Assembly: GCA_035582835.1 (NCBI GenBank)
Contig: JAYKAV010002662.1
Span: 1,562,902-1,626,901, forward strand
Reading direction: 5' to 3'
DNA length: 64,000 nucleotides
From: Phoebastria nigripes
Taxonomy: Eukaryota > Chordata > Aves > Procellariiformes > Diomedeidae
The position numbers and the translations under genes were made by a program. This document shows positions 34,900 through 45,700 of this stretch, piece by piece (the stretch's first letter is position 1; each line of letters begins with the position of its first letter). The notes below the pieces were generated by a model that saw only the letters and a list, made by a program, of their open reading frames with translations, did no database searches and was not told the origin of the DNA.

Positions 34900-35240
34900 N
34901 GCTGTTTGGCCCCTGTTTTCAGACACTCTGGTATTTCTGCATGTGCATTTATTCCCTCCTATTCACACGGATGTATAACTAGGCAGCAGCTGTAATGTAA
35001 TACCAGAGTCCTGTATATAACTCTGAAAACACCACTGGAGCAGGCCTATTATCATGAGACCAATCTGAGCAGGAAATATTATCATTACCAGGGGGCATTA
35101 TTTTTTCCAATCACACTTCATATCAGTTGTCATCAAACCCTGTGTTTTATATAGTGTTACAATAGCCACAGTTGCCATGAATTGTCTCTGGATGGACTGT
35201 AAGTATTAAAAACAAAATAAGAAGCATATGTTGGAATGTC
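34900..35240. promoter_or_regulatory. Candidate conserved non-coding block with paired GATA-type sites
   Basis: This AT-rich, repeat-free block has two TTATCA cores (GATA-type TGATAA on the minus strand) at 35049-35054 and 35089-35094, exactly 40 bp apart. It also has two CCAAT motifs (GACCAATCTG and TCCAATCAC) and an ACAATAG (SOX-like). Frames are closed in all registers, so it is unlikely to be coding. Enhancer function is inferred from composition only. Confidence 0.25.
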
Positions 35241-35570
35241 TGAAACTAGCAGACGAAACTCAAGGCTTTGACAACNTTACGGGTTTTTTGGAAGGAGCCA
35301 GATTTTAGCAATAACATTCCACTTNTGTTAGTCTACCCACCAGCATCTAACCTGCCCTATAACATCTCACTCGAGTTTACAATTTCCTTCACCTCCTGTT
35401 CCTCTCTAATGTAAACTCTCTGGCTTTTCTCGAACNTGTAGCTTGGAAGAGGAATAGCTGAGGCTCCAGCCTCTCAGGTGCCAAGTGGAAATCTTCCTTC
35501 ACAGCAGACGGGCAAGAACAAATGTACGACCTAAGGAGAGTACTTATCCATAGCTCTTTCTTTTTTTCCC
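35241..35570. other. Non-coding stretch with three isolated Ns
   Basis: Ns lie at 35276, 35325 and 35436, one of the denser N clusters in the window. No frame or repeat is recognised. Confidence 0.6.
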
Positions 35571-35574
35571 CTCC

Positions 35575-35800
35575 TGCTCGAGCTGTAGCAAAATGTCAAA
35601 GGCATGATGCACGCATTCCTTTGAAGCCATTCCATCGCCTGATGATCCATTTTGCTTACGAAAGGAATGTACGCTCAGTGCTGTGATTTTTGTTGGAGGC
35701 CTCAACAGCAATGTAATAACTGCGAGGAACACTGCCAGGTTTCCCTGTTCCTTACACATTCCAAAACTTCCATCCAGTGAGCAATAAATAGCAAAAAAAT
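35575..35800. promoter_or_regulatory. Candidate enhancer with four TEAD-type motifs
   Basis: CATTCC (or its complement GGAATG), the core of the TEAD/MCAT motif, occurs at 35614-35619, 35628-35633, 35664-35669 and 35757-35762. Four copies of one hexamer in 149 bp is well above what random sequence of this composition would give, though no statistical test was run. The flank contains AATATTAATTACC near 35797-35810. TEAD proteins bind such cores with YAP/TAZ partners, often beside AP-1 sites; no clear TGANTCA was seen here. Confidence 0.35.
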
Positions 35801-35810
35801 ATTAATTACC

Positions 35811-36235
35811 CAAAGGAAGAATTCTCTCCTGAACAAATATTGGCTTTGTGACGAGAAGGAGCTTGTGAAATGTGTGTTTGCCTACCAAGCCCACTCAGTC
35901 TATTTCTGATTCCCGAAGAACATAATGACCTGTGTGCCAGATTTTATTTTGGCTTTTTTTTGCATGGCCAGCAAGAACTGTAACAAACATACAGGAAGGA
36001 AAACACTCTATTGTTGCTCTTGGTCTTTTGGTGGTTTTTGTTCTGTGCTTTTAACTGTGCTTCACTTCTGGAGCTCCACAAAAAAAAAAAAGTTCTTCTT
36101 TTTTAACCTATTCACCAATTGTCCCAGCTTTTCCCTAATTCATTCACTGCTTAAAAATGTTCCGTAAATGAGCCTGGGAGAAATCAGGTTTGAGCTATTA
36201 TATGCCACGCACACAGAGACACCAGCACATGCATA
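35811..36235. other. Non-coding stretch, nothing recognised
   Basis: Contains an A-run near 36080-36090 and otherwise unremarkable AT-rich sequence. Confidence 0.65.
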
Positions 36236-36239
36236 CTTA

Positions 36240-36264
36240 CATATATATATATATATACACACAG
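36240..36264. repeat. (AT)n(AC)n compound microsatellite
   Basis: About eight AT units pass into ACACAC. It is a normal vertebrate dinucleotide repeat and likely polymorphic. Confidence 0.9.
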
Positions 36265-37515
36265 ATACACAAGTAGGGGCTTGACCCTGAAGCCACATGA
36301 GTGAATGTATAAAAGCCTTCAATCCCTGCTCCAAAGCAAAAATGATGGTCTCCATCCTGTGCAAAGTGCTGTGCATAAGGGTCAGTCTTTGTTTGAAGAA
36401 CTTGGTGTAAATGAAGGTGAATAACCGACGTTTCGGGTCCGGTGGCGAACACCATCTACCCTCATGCCTGCCACCCACCCTGCAGAAGCTCAACTCTGAG
36501 CTCTGCTGCTGGAGATATCACAAGCAGCAGCCACGGTGAGCATGAGAGCAGCCGAACTGGGACAGAAAAAAGGGACAGCTAGCCTAGTGCCCAGCAGCAA
36601 CCAAGCGCAGACGCCGCGGGAGGGATATAAGAATTGGGACAGGAGGTGATACTTCCCCCAGGATCTCCCCCCGCCTCAGCCTTTTGCAGCTCAGGGACTT
36701 CCTGAGCTGGATGTGGGTTTTCTCTGTTTAATAACCCTTTTCCATCAACTTCTCCAATCTCCCCTTGAACCTGCAAACTGAGAAATTTCTTGCAGACCAG
36801 GAGGGAAAGAGGGGAACTGGGAAAAGGGAATGTTTCTGCTCCCACTTTGGTCTGCTGGATGCAACACCCTTCCTCCAAACGGAGGGGGCTCTCGGTGCTC
36901 AGGGGGAAGGGCAGCAGGGCACAAGGCATCAGCAAAACCAGCGTGCAGCCCATGTCCCCTGCAGGCAAATTGGGCAGGGGCAGCTCCAGCCCCCTGCTCA
37001 GGACTGGGTGAAGTGTGCTGCAAGAGAGGGGCTGTGATCCCAATGCTGCTCAGGGAAGCAAGATTTTGTGCCCAAACACCATAGCTGGCCCCTACTCAGA
37101 CACAGACCTCGGATCCAAACGCTGGAGGAGTTGGGGTTGATGGCCAGAGCTGCGCATGCTGCTGACAGCTGGGAAAGATGCATCTACGCTCTCGGTCGGG
37201 GGCAGCTCCAGACCCCAAGCCGCTCACCCCACATACACGCAAGCACCAAGCTAGAACCAAGACAGCAGAGCCCAGGTGTGGGAGAGGGGGCAATTCCCTC
37301 TGTGGTGCACAGCCTACACTTAGGGGTGGACACAGGCCAAATGTAGGCCACCCCACTGCAAAACTCCCGTGGCATTTCCCCAGCAGGTCCCACAACCTCC
37401 ACAGATGCTCTCAAGCTTCCCTTTGTAAAGTGCTCAAATCATTCGGTCTTACAGGAGCTGAAAACCATCTCAGTATTTACTCCTTGCCTGCCTTGTTTTG
37501 GGGCTATTCTTTTGG
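36265..37515. other. Non-coding stretch, nothing recognised
   Basis: GC-richer section with many overlapping frames on both strands between 36579 and 37414, none with a domain I know. A tight group of five CpGs lies at 36426-36447. No transposon identified. Confidence 0.55.
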
Positions 37516-37516
37516 G

Positions 37517-37550
37517 AAAACAAACAAACAAACAAACAAACAAACAAAAC
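37517..37550. repeat. (AAAC)n tetranucleotide microsatellite
   Basis: About eight CAAA units in an uninterrupted run. The repeat gives artificial KQTNKQTN-type and VCLFVCLF-type translations on the two strands, so the open frames crossing it are not evidence of coding. Confidence 0.95.
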
Positions 37551-38140
37551 ACAACACTAAACGCAATGGGGGCAGAGAGAGGCACTTGGAGGAGACCAGG
37601 AGGGAGTCCAGGTCTGTGCAGCCCCGGGGTATGGTAACCACAGTCCCAGGACACGGCACGCCAGCCCTTTCCTGCAGAAGAGTGCGGCAGTGACATTTTG
37701 AGCCTAAGAAAATGATGGCAGCTTTCCTGAAAGCAAAACCTGGTTCAAAACACCCAGAGGAGACCACCCAGAGAAGATGTGCCTGGAGATCCCCATGAGC
37801 AAAACTCTTACATCCTAAGCTATCCCTCATCTAAGTTGCCCAAGGCAGGACGAGATCCATTCATAGGTTGTGCCCTTCCCTGCTGCTGGGAGCTGGTTAT
37901 ATTGTAAGAGCAGTCAGCAGTTAGGAGCAGTTGCACAGAATTATTTATCCGCATAGATATCTTTTCATGAATAGAATAGCAAATCTTTTCATTGAACAAT
38001 TTTTAGACAAGAGCTATTTGTTAATATGACATTTTTCATCTGTATCAGTGCAAACATGCATCCATTTAGTTTTTCACACACAGAAAATGTCTTTCTTTCT
38101 GTTTCCAAAAAAGAGGGGGAGGATGAATGAAAACTGGATG
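37551..38140. other. Non-coding stretch, nothing recognised
   Basis: Unique sequence becoming AT-rich after 37920. No frame or repeat of note. Confidence 0.65.
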
Positions 38141-38145
38141 TATTT

Positions 38146-38163
38146 TTGTTGTTGTTGTTGTTT
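38146..38163. repeat. (TTG)n trinucleotide microsatellite
   Basis: About five to six TTG units. Short, simple and probably polymorphic. Confidence 0.85.
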
Positions 38164-41100
38164 GGGGTGTGTTTTGCTGAAAAAGAAAAAAAAGGTCAAA
38201 ATAAGATGTCCCTGTGAGTCTTTAATTTAGGGGAAAGGCCATTTTTAACCGTCCAAAATCGCTTGATTCAATAAACATTGCCGCGCTCTAGTGTCATGCT
38301 TTGCTAATCTGATTTCAGGAGATGTTCAGCACAGTAGATCATGCTGCCATGTCTTATCAGCTAAACTAACTGTTGTGGTTACACCATGCAGCAATATCAC
38401 AACAGGAATACTCGGTCTTCACAGCCAGCTCTTGTAGGACCCTGAACAGTGCTGCTGGTTTTCTGCACATCCTTAAAACCAGTTCAGCTCCTATCAGGAG
38501 CAAAAAGACAGGGAGAGACCGGCAAGGAGATTGAGATGGTCAGTAGCATCCCTTGGGATGCTTTGGGGCAGAGATCCATCTGGCCTTAGCTCCCTGTCCT
38601 CACCTTGCCTGCGGCGGTGACTGTCTAACGTGGGAAGGATGCAGTCCTCTCCACTGGTCATGTTTATTCTGCCCTTGTGCTGCAAAGTTACGTTTTCTGT
38701 TTGTTGCCTTTTTTTTTTCTGTGCCTGTCTACCCTTTCAACAGGATTCCTTTCCCCTTCGCCAGTGGATGTGAGAGTGGATTACAAAGTGATTCAGCTGA
38801 AAAAACTGCCAAGAAATGAAACAAACAATCTATTAAATTTTCTTCTGCACAAAAATCCAAATTCTGGCTTAAATTTCTAGAGCTGGAATACCACCCAGGG
38901 ATTATGTGCAGTTATCTCCAACCGCTGGGTATTCGTATTTTCTCCTGGTGTGTTTCCCTGACCATCATTTGGGTCTTAGCAGAAGATACACTTCTTTTAG
39001 TTCGATGCTATTCCTGGGGCTTCCGTGGTGTTCCCATGTAAAACTTCAGTTGCGATAAACCCCTTGAAATCTACTCCACGTAAAGAAATAAACTGGTTTG
39101 ATAAACAGCACTCATTACACCAAAGTAAGAATAGACTTGATTTCTATCATGCAAAATCAGATTTGGTGTCAGTATTCGAATAGTAAACAGGAGGTTTCAT
39201 GGGAAAGCCTGCTTGTTTGCAACCGGTAGGATGCCTTTGAATATTTTGGGTGCGACTCATTTGACGAGAGCAGACACCTAAATTGCCCATCTCAGCAAGT
39301 CTCCCCAGTCTCCCTTTGCAGTCGATTGAGATCTCATCAAGGGAGACCAGGACTCGTCTCCACCAGCAAGCAGCTAAACCTGCCCCGATGCCCCATGCTC
39401 TCAAGACCTGACTGTGGCAGGGTCCCAGGTGGTTAACAGAGGTGCTGGGGTGTAAAGCATGATGAGGTCAATGTGGGGTTTTTTTGTGTTGGAGCAAATT
39501 CTGGTGTTACACCATGCTGGAGGACATGCTATCAGCAGAAATGATAAACCCAGACCTTGCACCTCTGCAGGAACAAATCTCTTGGTTCTGTGTCAAGTTT
39601 AACCTCAGCACAGGTTTGTGTTCAACTTGAACTCTCTAATTTGATGTAAAGTACTCATGAACACAAGGTGGTTTGTCATGTTCCCATCACTCGAGAGGTC
39701 ACATCCCTAGCTAGCTTGGGCTGTGTGCAAGGCNTTGTCTCTGCAAGGAACACTTGGCCAAAATCTCACTATTCTCGGTCAAACCTCGAGTTGGCAGCTG
39801 GGTGTCCTNGTGGTAAGATATCGCCCCACCTGGTCCTGGTGGCCAGCAGGGTGGGGGATCGGAGGTGGTCTGGGAGTGATGCCATGCCTGCGCCTCTCCC
39901 TACTCAGCACGCCTCGGGCACTGGTGGAAGGGCAGACCTCCCAAAATGTCCACCAAAGGATTAATTCCTCTGCTCCCCAAGCTGCAAAGGGAGAAACCTC
40001 CTGCCCTGCCAGGGGGGTAACATCTCTTCTGGGCCAAGGGATTCCCATGAACGTCTCGAGGCAGGTGGGAAGTGTGAGGAGGAGTAGGTCTGGGTTTGGC
40101 TGAAAGACAAATCCCCATTTCCAACTGGTACCCGGAGCTGTCAATACCCCGACCACACCTGGGCATTTCCAACAAAAGGTCCAATTTGCATCCCTGCACT
40201 GCTTTGAAATCTACCAAAATGCATGCATTATTTCCACCTCCTGCTCTTCTCGTGCGGTGATGATCTGTATTTGAGCTACACACAGACTTAAGACACGGCA
40301 CGTAATTTCTCCTGGTAAGGCAGAGACAGCCTGTCTTATCCCTGTGCCTTGCATCCTCTAACACAATGTGGTGTCGGTTATAAATGAACCTGAAATTCAT
40401 GTAGCATCAGACTTTCCAAAATCCAATCTTGACCCAGCCTCGCATTCTGAATAGATTAGCGGTTATTTCTGTTCAAGAAAAAAAAACCTGACCCAGTGAA
40501 AAATGCTAAAGGGAAATTGCAAATGTTATGCTTGTCTGAACAGGAGTCACTCTGGGAAACACACTACAGACATATTAATTTCTGAGAGATTTTTTCCCCC
40601 CTCATCCTGTGTACACTTAGATGAGGAATGTTCTGTTTTGGCTTATTCCCATCTTCTAATACGCACACTGCTTATCAGAGATGCACTAGTTAAGGTGGAG
40701 GAAATTAAGGTGACCTCTACTAGTTCAGGTCTTTATGCAATTTGAGATGGTCATTAGTCACATATTTTGGCATGCTGTGAATTAAAGAGAGAGACAGTCT
40801 TCCAGAGTATCTCAGACCTTTTATTTTATATTTCGTTCTCCTTTGTATGACCAAACACCCAGGAAGGTTGTTTTATTCATCTGACTCTTAAAACTGATTA
40901 CTTTATACAATTTAAAACAAATCTGTAGGTCTTCTCTGGCTCTTTTGGCTAATAGCGTGTGAAAAGTTCTTCCAGACTCGACGGGAAAAATGTTTCCCAG
41001 CTATTAATCAAGCCATTGATTTAGGAATTTTGCTCAGGGAAAGAACTTAGCCCTCAGCAGGGAAAGGACCATAAATCTGCAAGAGGAAGAACTTCTGGGG

Positions 41101-42235
41101 CTCCGTTACTCATCCTCTTCCTGCCTGTGCAAATAGAGTGACTTTTGCAGACCAGATGCAGGAGTCAGCACCACAAGAGCCACAGGGAAATCCCCGCTTC
41201 GCTCTTGGTGTAGAGGAGCCACGGTTTGAACACGTTTGGCTGGAGCCAAGGAGGAAAAGGCAGAAAACAAGGTAAAAATCACCCCTGGGCTCTGCACTTT
41301 GTGCTGACACACGCTCGCCAATGGACAACAGAAAATGCTGCTGTTGGGACGCCCACACTTGCTCCCACACAAGGGTCTAAGTGCTGCACAATGAGATGCC
41401 ACCAAACCTCCCTTTGCAATATGTCTGGACCCACACCACCTCCCTAACTCCCATGGCAAGGCTTCACAGACCACCTCCTCCTCTACCATCACCTCATCCC
41501 ACCCTGGCCAGTGCTTTCACCAAGGCTGAGCTGTCCCTGGGGACAAAAACCCCAACAGAAAAAACTTGGTGACTGCAAAGGGGAGCAGCCAGGGGCTGGG
41601 AGAGGCACCGATTTTGTGCCTTTATAGCCAAAAAGGGCTGTGCACAGCTGTTTTGAATAAGCTATCTCACTGTTAAACACATCTTCCTGCTAGGGAAAAC
41701 ATTGCTCAAGACTGAAAGGGCTAGTAATCACTTTCTGAAGCTGACTTTTTTTGTGGACCTACCCACTTTTTGCCTCTGTTCTAAATAGCACAACTCCCAC
41801 TGACTTACTAGAAATATTAAGAACTAATGACTCAATTCCTAAGAATAATTTCGGGTGTCTCTATTTATAGGTACCAGCCCTAAGCTGAAAAGCATTGGCA
41901 ACACCCAATCCTCTCTTTTTCCATCATGCTTTGATATCACGCTGGAATAGCCTGGAAATCAACACTTTCCACTGCTCCTTGTTTCTGGATATCTGCCCTT
42001 TCCAATCCAGATAGCTCACAGCACTTCATTTCTCAGGAAGGGACATGAGCCGCCAACTATTTTCAGGAAGTGTCTGGAAGCTCTGTTTAAAATAGAAGTG
42101 GAGATGCTGGAGGACAGATGCAAACTCGTCCTTCGGTGGTGGATTAGAGACATTAGAGAGCACTTCTGAAGGGCAACTGGTGGGTTGGATGTGTTGCTGT
42201 TGGAAATGATGTGGGTAAAGGCAGTCCTGTTGTGG
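38164..42235. other. Non-coding stretch with one candidate terminal exon
   Basis: No gene is firmly supported. A pyrimidine tract ending in CAG at 38743 is followed by an open frame to a TAG at 38878-38880 and an AATAAA at 39087-39092 (see findings). Other frames (for example 39900-40400, minus, 166 codons) overlap opposite-strand frames and resemble nothing known. Ns lie at 39734 and 39810. Confidence 0.5.
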
Positions 42236-42238
42236 GGC

Positions 42239-42330
42239 TGAGGATGGAGGAGCAGGGGATGAAGAGGTAGAGGATAGAGAAGGAGAGGATGGAGAGACAA
42301 GGCATGGAGAGTCAGGGCATGAAGAGACAG
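42239..42330. repeat. Purine-rich imperfect minisatellite
   Basis: The plus strand is almost entirely A and G, built from variants of GGATGGAGAG and GGCATGGAGAG about 10-15 bp long. The minus strand gives a Leu/His/Pro-rich translation (MSLHPLLLYPLPLHPLLL) that is purely a product of the repeat. Homopurine tracts can form triplex DNA. Confidence 0.75.
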
Positions 42331-42820
42331 CCTTGAAGCTATTTCAACTTATGGCAACCAAAGAACCTTCAAACTTCCCCAAACCTGAATAATCAGACCC
42401 ACCCCGATCACTTTTGACTGCGCTTTTCAAAGGTAACCCATGATCTTTACAGGACAGATACTAGCCAGGCACCAAAAAATTGAGGCTAGAAAGTCACTCT
42501 TGGGCATTTAGACCAAAGAAATCAGTAGTGTATATCCGTAACCAAATAATGAAAATAAACAGCTAAACAATTTAAAAACTCTGCAGAAAGTAGAGATATC
42601 TATTCGTTAGAGTAATCTCTCATGCCATTAGGTGCCCTCTTTTAGGACTATAGCCTACCTGTTGCTTTAGAGCAAAAAACCTGCTTGCTCATGTTTATTA
42701 TTTAGAGGGGTGATCCCATCATGAAGGTGTTAGCGAGAGGATGGGCTGCATTTTCTCCTCCGCGGTGCTCAGCATGGCATCTCCACACTCACAGCCATTC
42801 GCCAGCACACCGATATAAGG
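42331..42820. other. Non-coding stretch, nothing recognised
   Basis: Short frames and no repeat family identified up to the first copy of the local repeat pair. Confidence 0.65.
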
Positions 42821-42828
42821 TTACAAAG

Positions 42829-42935
42829 CATGTCGATGCGGTGGTGGCGTTGATGACTTCAGTGCCAAGACACGTTTTCTTTTTCTTTGGAAATTCTCTG
42901 CTGAACACCTTCTTGCCCTTCCTCCGTCCTGCCGC
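42829..42935 (+). repeat. Local diverged repeat, copy 1
   Basis: It shares with 43640-43750 the start CATGTNGATGC, a TGAC...GTGCC middle and, exactly 52 bp after the start in both copies, a 31-bp core beginning TTTTCTTTGGAAAT (42881-42911) with about four mismatches. It could be a fragment of an unidentified dispersed repeat or an ancient local duplication. Confidence 0.55.
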
Positions 42936-43635
42936 GGGCTCGGCGGTGAGAGGCAGGATGCTGGCAAGGCCAGCGCGTGACTCATCCTCTGGGAAACTGA
43001 GCGTGGTGTGGCTTTCTGAGGAAAGAACCCATGAGTAAGGACTTTTTTTCTCTTTTTTTCTTTTTTCAAGGGGAATCGGGCCATGCAGGACAGTGGCACA
43101 TAAATGAAGGTCACATCAGGTTGTCAGGGAAGAGGGGCACTGCAGGAGTCCCAGTGCTTCTCCTGTGCTCGGAAGCCACAGAGCTTAATGGTGTGGTTAG
43201 GGGATATTGCTTTCACAGGTTGCAAAAGCTCATTTTGGGCAAAGAGAAATAATATCAAATAAAATGCCCCTCCTGGCAGCTGCGGCTCACTGACAACACG
43301 TGTTTCTCAGAAGTTGTTACCTCTTCTGAAACGGTGGTTTTGAACAATATTTTTTTAATCTAATGTTCGACTGTTGCAGGATATTGTAAGGAGGCTGGGA
43401 TACGCATGGATCAAAACAGGTTTGAAAGAGCAGCGTTTGCCTTTGCAAAACCAATGGTGTGCCTTTCCCTGTAGGGTTTTCTTTTTTTTTTTTTCCCGAC
43501 CAGTTATGCTTAATTACTGGTTCAGACAGCAAAACCAGTCCATCTCTGATTTTTAGGAGAGACGAAATAAGCCTTTCAATAACAGCACCTCCCTACCACA
43601 TCAGGTGCTGTGAACCTGTTGCTACTAGGAATTAT
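42936..43635. other. Spacer between the two repeat copies
   Basis: Contains an acceptor-like pyrimidine tract ending CAAG near 43070 and a T-run near 43480-43496. No recognised gene or repeat. Confidence 0.6.
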
Positions 43636-43639
43636 TAGT

Positions 43640-43750
43640 CATGTAGATGCTTTGCCAACAGCACTGACACANGTGCCTGGATGGGTTACTCTTTTCTTTG
43701 GAAATCCTTTGCTCAACACCCTCGCTGAGCATCCTCCTGCCATCAGCCAG
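43640..43750 (+). repeat. Local diverged repeat, copy 2
   Basis: Partner of 42829-42935, offset by 811 bp in the same orientation. The core at 43692-43722 reads TTTTCTTTGGAAATCCTTTG then CTCAACACCCT. The shared reading (FFGN, S or P, LLNT) has two synonymous and one non-synonymous codon difference, which hints at a once-coding transposon but is too short to prove it. One N is at 43672. Confidence 0.55.
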
Positions 43751-44615
43751 CCAACACGCTCCAGAGGCTGCTTGCTAACCTCTCCTGGTCAAGGTGACAT
43801 GAGTTAGCACCAAGGCAACCCTTACACAAGCTCATTTTGTTTATCACCAGTGCAAGGANGTGAACCAACAGCCCCAGGATGGGGAGGGAAGTGGCCTCCA
43901 AGAGAGGTTACACTGGGTGTCACAGGGAAGGCTGGTGGGACCTGGCATCTCCTCCCAGGATAGAGGGTCTTGGAGGGGACGTGAGCCNGCAGCCCTGTCC
44001 ACGGTGAGCTGGGGACTTGCCAAAGACCCTTTCCAGTGGCAGCTCCCAAGGGAAGGCAGAAATAAAGCAGGAAGCCAAGAAAAAATCAACCCAGTTTTCT
44101 AATGGGTGGAGAAAGGCTGGAGTAAATATTTCACCTACACACATTATGTCCAATGAAGGGGTTAAAAATAAAAGGGAAGGAGTCAGGCGTGGTAACACAT
44201 CCCTGTGACAGGACAGCATCAGTTAACAGGTCTGGGGAGGGTGAGTGTGACAGTGTCCCCCAAATAACTACCCAGCTTTTGCAGGAGAGGTCACCCCACT
44301 GGCAGAACTGGCACAGAGATGGTTAAGGTTCATGCAGGTGTTTCTCTGTAATAGGCACTGTCAGGTACCTTTGCAGCCTTGATGACCATCTGGTTACTAT
44401 AAAGAATGGTTTATGGGATCTCATCCTGTTTTTTGACTACTATAACATAAGTATTGAGAGCCTGTAAGTTATGGCTTCATAAAAATAACAGCTTAATAAT
44501 GAGAATGACTTTCTCCTTCCAGATCATGGCAAATTCAGGTGTATTTTCCCCCTCCATTAGGACTGTAAAATGAGACAAAAGAGACCAAGGCATCTAGGGA
44601 AAAAAAAAAAACAAA
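43751..44615. other. Non-coding stretch, nothing recognised
   Basis: Overlapping short frames, Ns at 43859 and 43988, and an A-run at about 44600-44611. Confidence 0.65.
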
Positions 44616-44619
44616 ACAA

Positions 44620-44815
44620 CCCCACAAACCTCTCAGGTCTCTGTTTTACAGCAGTGCGTGAGCACAGCTCAAAGCTGTTTGCAGGGCAGGACTGAATCCC
44701 AGCCTCCATTTTGAAGCAGGGGAAACTGAGGCACTGAGCTGTGAAATAGCTTGAACAGCATCATCCAGACAGTCAGTGGTCAGAGCAGGAACTGCATCCT
44801 CAGCTACACCTCTCN
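44620..44815 (-). repeat. MIR-type SINE remnant, reverse orientation
   Basis: CATTTTGAAGCAGGGGAAAC followed by TGAGGCACTGAGCTGTGAAA, then CCAGACAGTCAGTGGTCAGA, GCAGGAACTGCATCCTCAG. This matches attttacagatggggaaac, tgaggcacagagaggtta, cacacagctagtcagtggcaga, gccaggaatcgaacccag of reverse-complement MIR. It is among the clearest copies here. The left boundary is approximate. Confidence 0.75.
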
Positions 44816-45560
44816 CTCCAGTCTGCACTGCTGTCATTAAAGATACCGGCACAGCTACCCAGGAGTTGTGCCCCTTCATCACAGCTATATTTAGGCTATG
44901 ACTTGGTCTTTCAAACTCCTTTTGTATTTCCAGAAAGCAATAACCCTCTTCAGCCCAAAATTCTCAGTGTTTTATAGGGTAGTAGGGCAGTGTGTAAACA
45001 TATGACTTTCTCCTTCCAAGAAGTAGCTGCTAGATCTGGCCCAAAATTGTTTGTTTTCTTTTTCACAAAGGTATGGATGGGGGAGGGCCTTCTGCTATAC
45101 ATTTCTTTAGGACACTGGAACCTTGGATATGTAAAATCAATGGTTTTGAGGTTTTTCTTGGGCATTCCTCTCAAAAACATTCTCTGAATTTGTTCTTGCA
45201 AAAAAAANCTTTTTACACAAGTATTTGAATGAGAGATTGCAATTCAGGTAGCTGAATTTTGGTGGGGGATTAGAGGAGCTCCATATCCCTGCCCTGTTTA
45301 GTCCTATACCACCATCATCTCAGGATATCTGCACACAGCCTGCAAACTCTTTAAAGCAAGCTTTTAAAGACAATGAAATTGCTTACGGAAGGAAATCAGT
45401 AGATACCTGCTTTCTTAAATACCAGGAAAGAGTTGACAGTATTATGGACATCAGCGCTGTGCATGAAATGCTCTGCGACTCTGCAGGCNAAGACCGCAGA
45501 CAAGCAGAGGACAGCACACACACTCTATGCCGGAGAAAGGATGAACATGTTTAATATGTT
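44816..45560. other. Non-coding stretch, nothing recognised
   Basis: The fragment GATCTGGCCCAAAATTG near 45035 resembles an end of the palindromic MITE-like family but nothing else of the element is visible. Ns lie at 45208 and 45488. Confidence 0.55.
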
Positions 45561-45564
45561 GGCC

Positions 45565-45700
45565 CNTGTCTTGGAAGACCCAGTTTTGGTTTCGGCTGTT
45601 ACAGACAACCTGCAGGACCTGCAGAAAGTCAAACAGTGCCTCAGTTCCTGTAAAACAGAGCTGCCAGGAGGGTAACTGTGCGTGAGATGGTGGCGTTGTG
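45565..45700 (+). repeat. MIR-type SINE remnant, forward orientation
   Basis: TGGAAGACCCAGTTTTGGTT, TCGGCTGTTACAGACAACCT, GCAGAAAGTCA and CAGTGCCTCAGTTCCTGTAA follow MIR order (gagacccgggttcgaatcc, cggctctgccactgacct, ggcaagtca, tgcctcagtttcctcatctgtaa). The open frame across it (45433-45675) is an accident of the repeat. It faces the reverse MIR at 44620-44815. Confidence 0.65.

Noticed and set aside
37517..37550. Regularly spaced short repeats as a CRISPR array
   Set aside because: They are contiguous tetranucleotide units with no spacers, in vertebrate-type DNA.
37178..37830. Frames translating to KQTNKQTN or VCLFVCLF repeats
   Set aside because: These are products of the (AAAC)n microsatellite at 37517-37550.
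42016..42300. Leu/His/Pro repeat protein on the minus strand
   Set aside because: It is the translation of the purine-rich minisatellite, not a gene.
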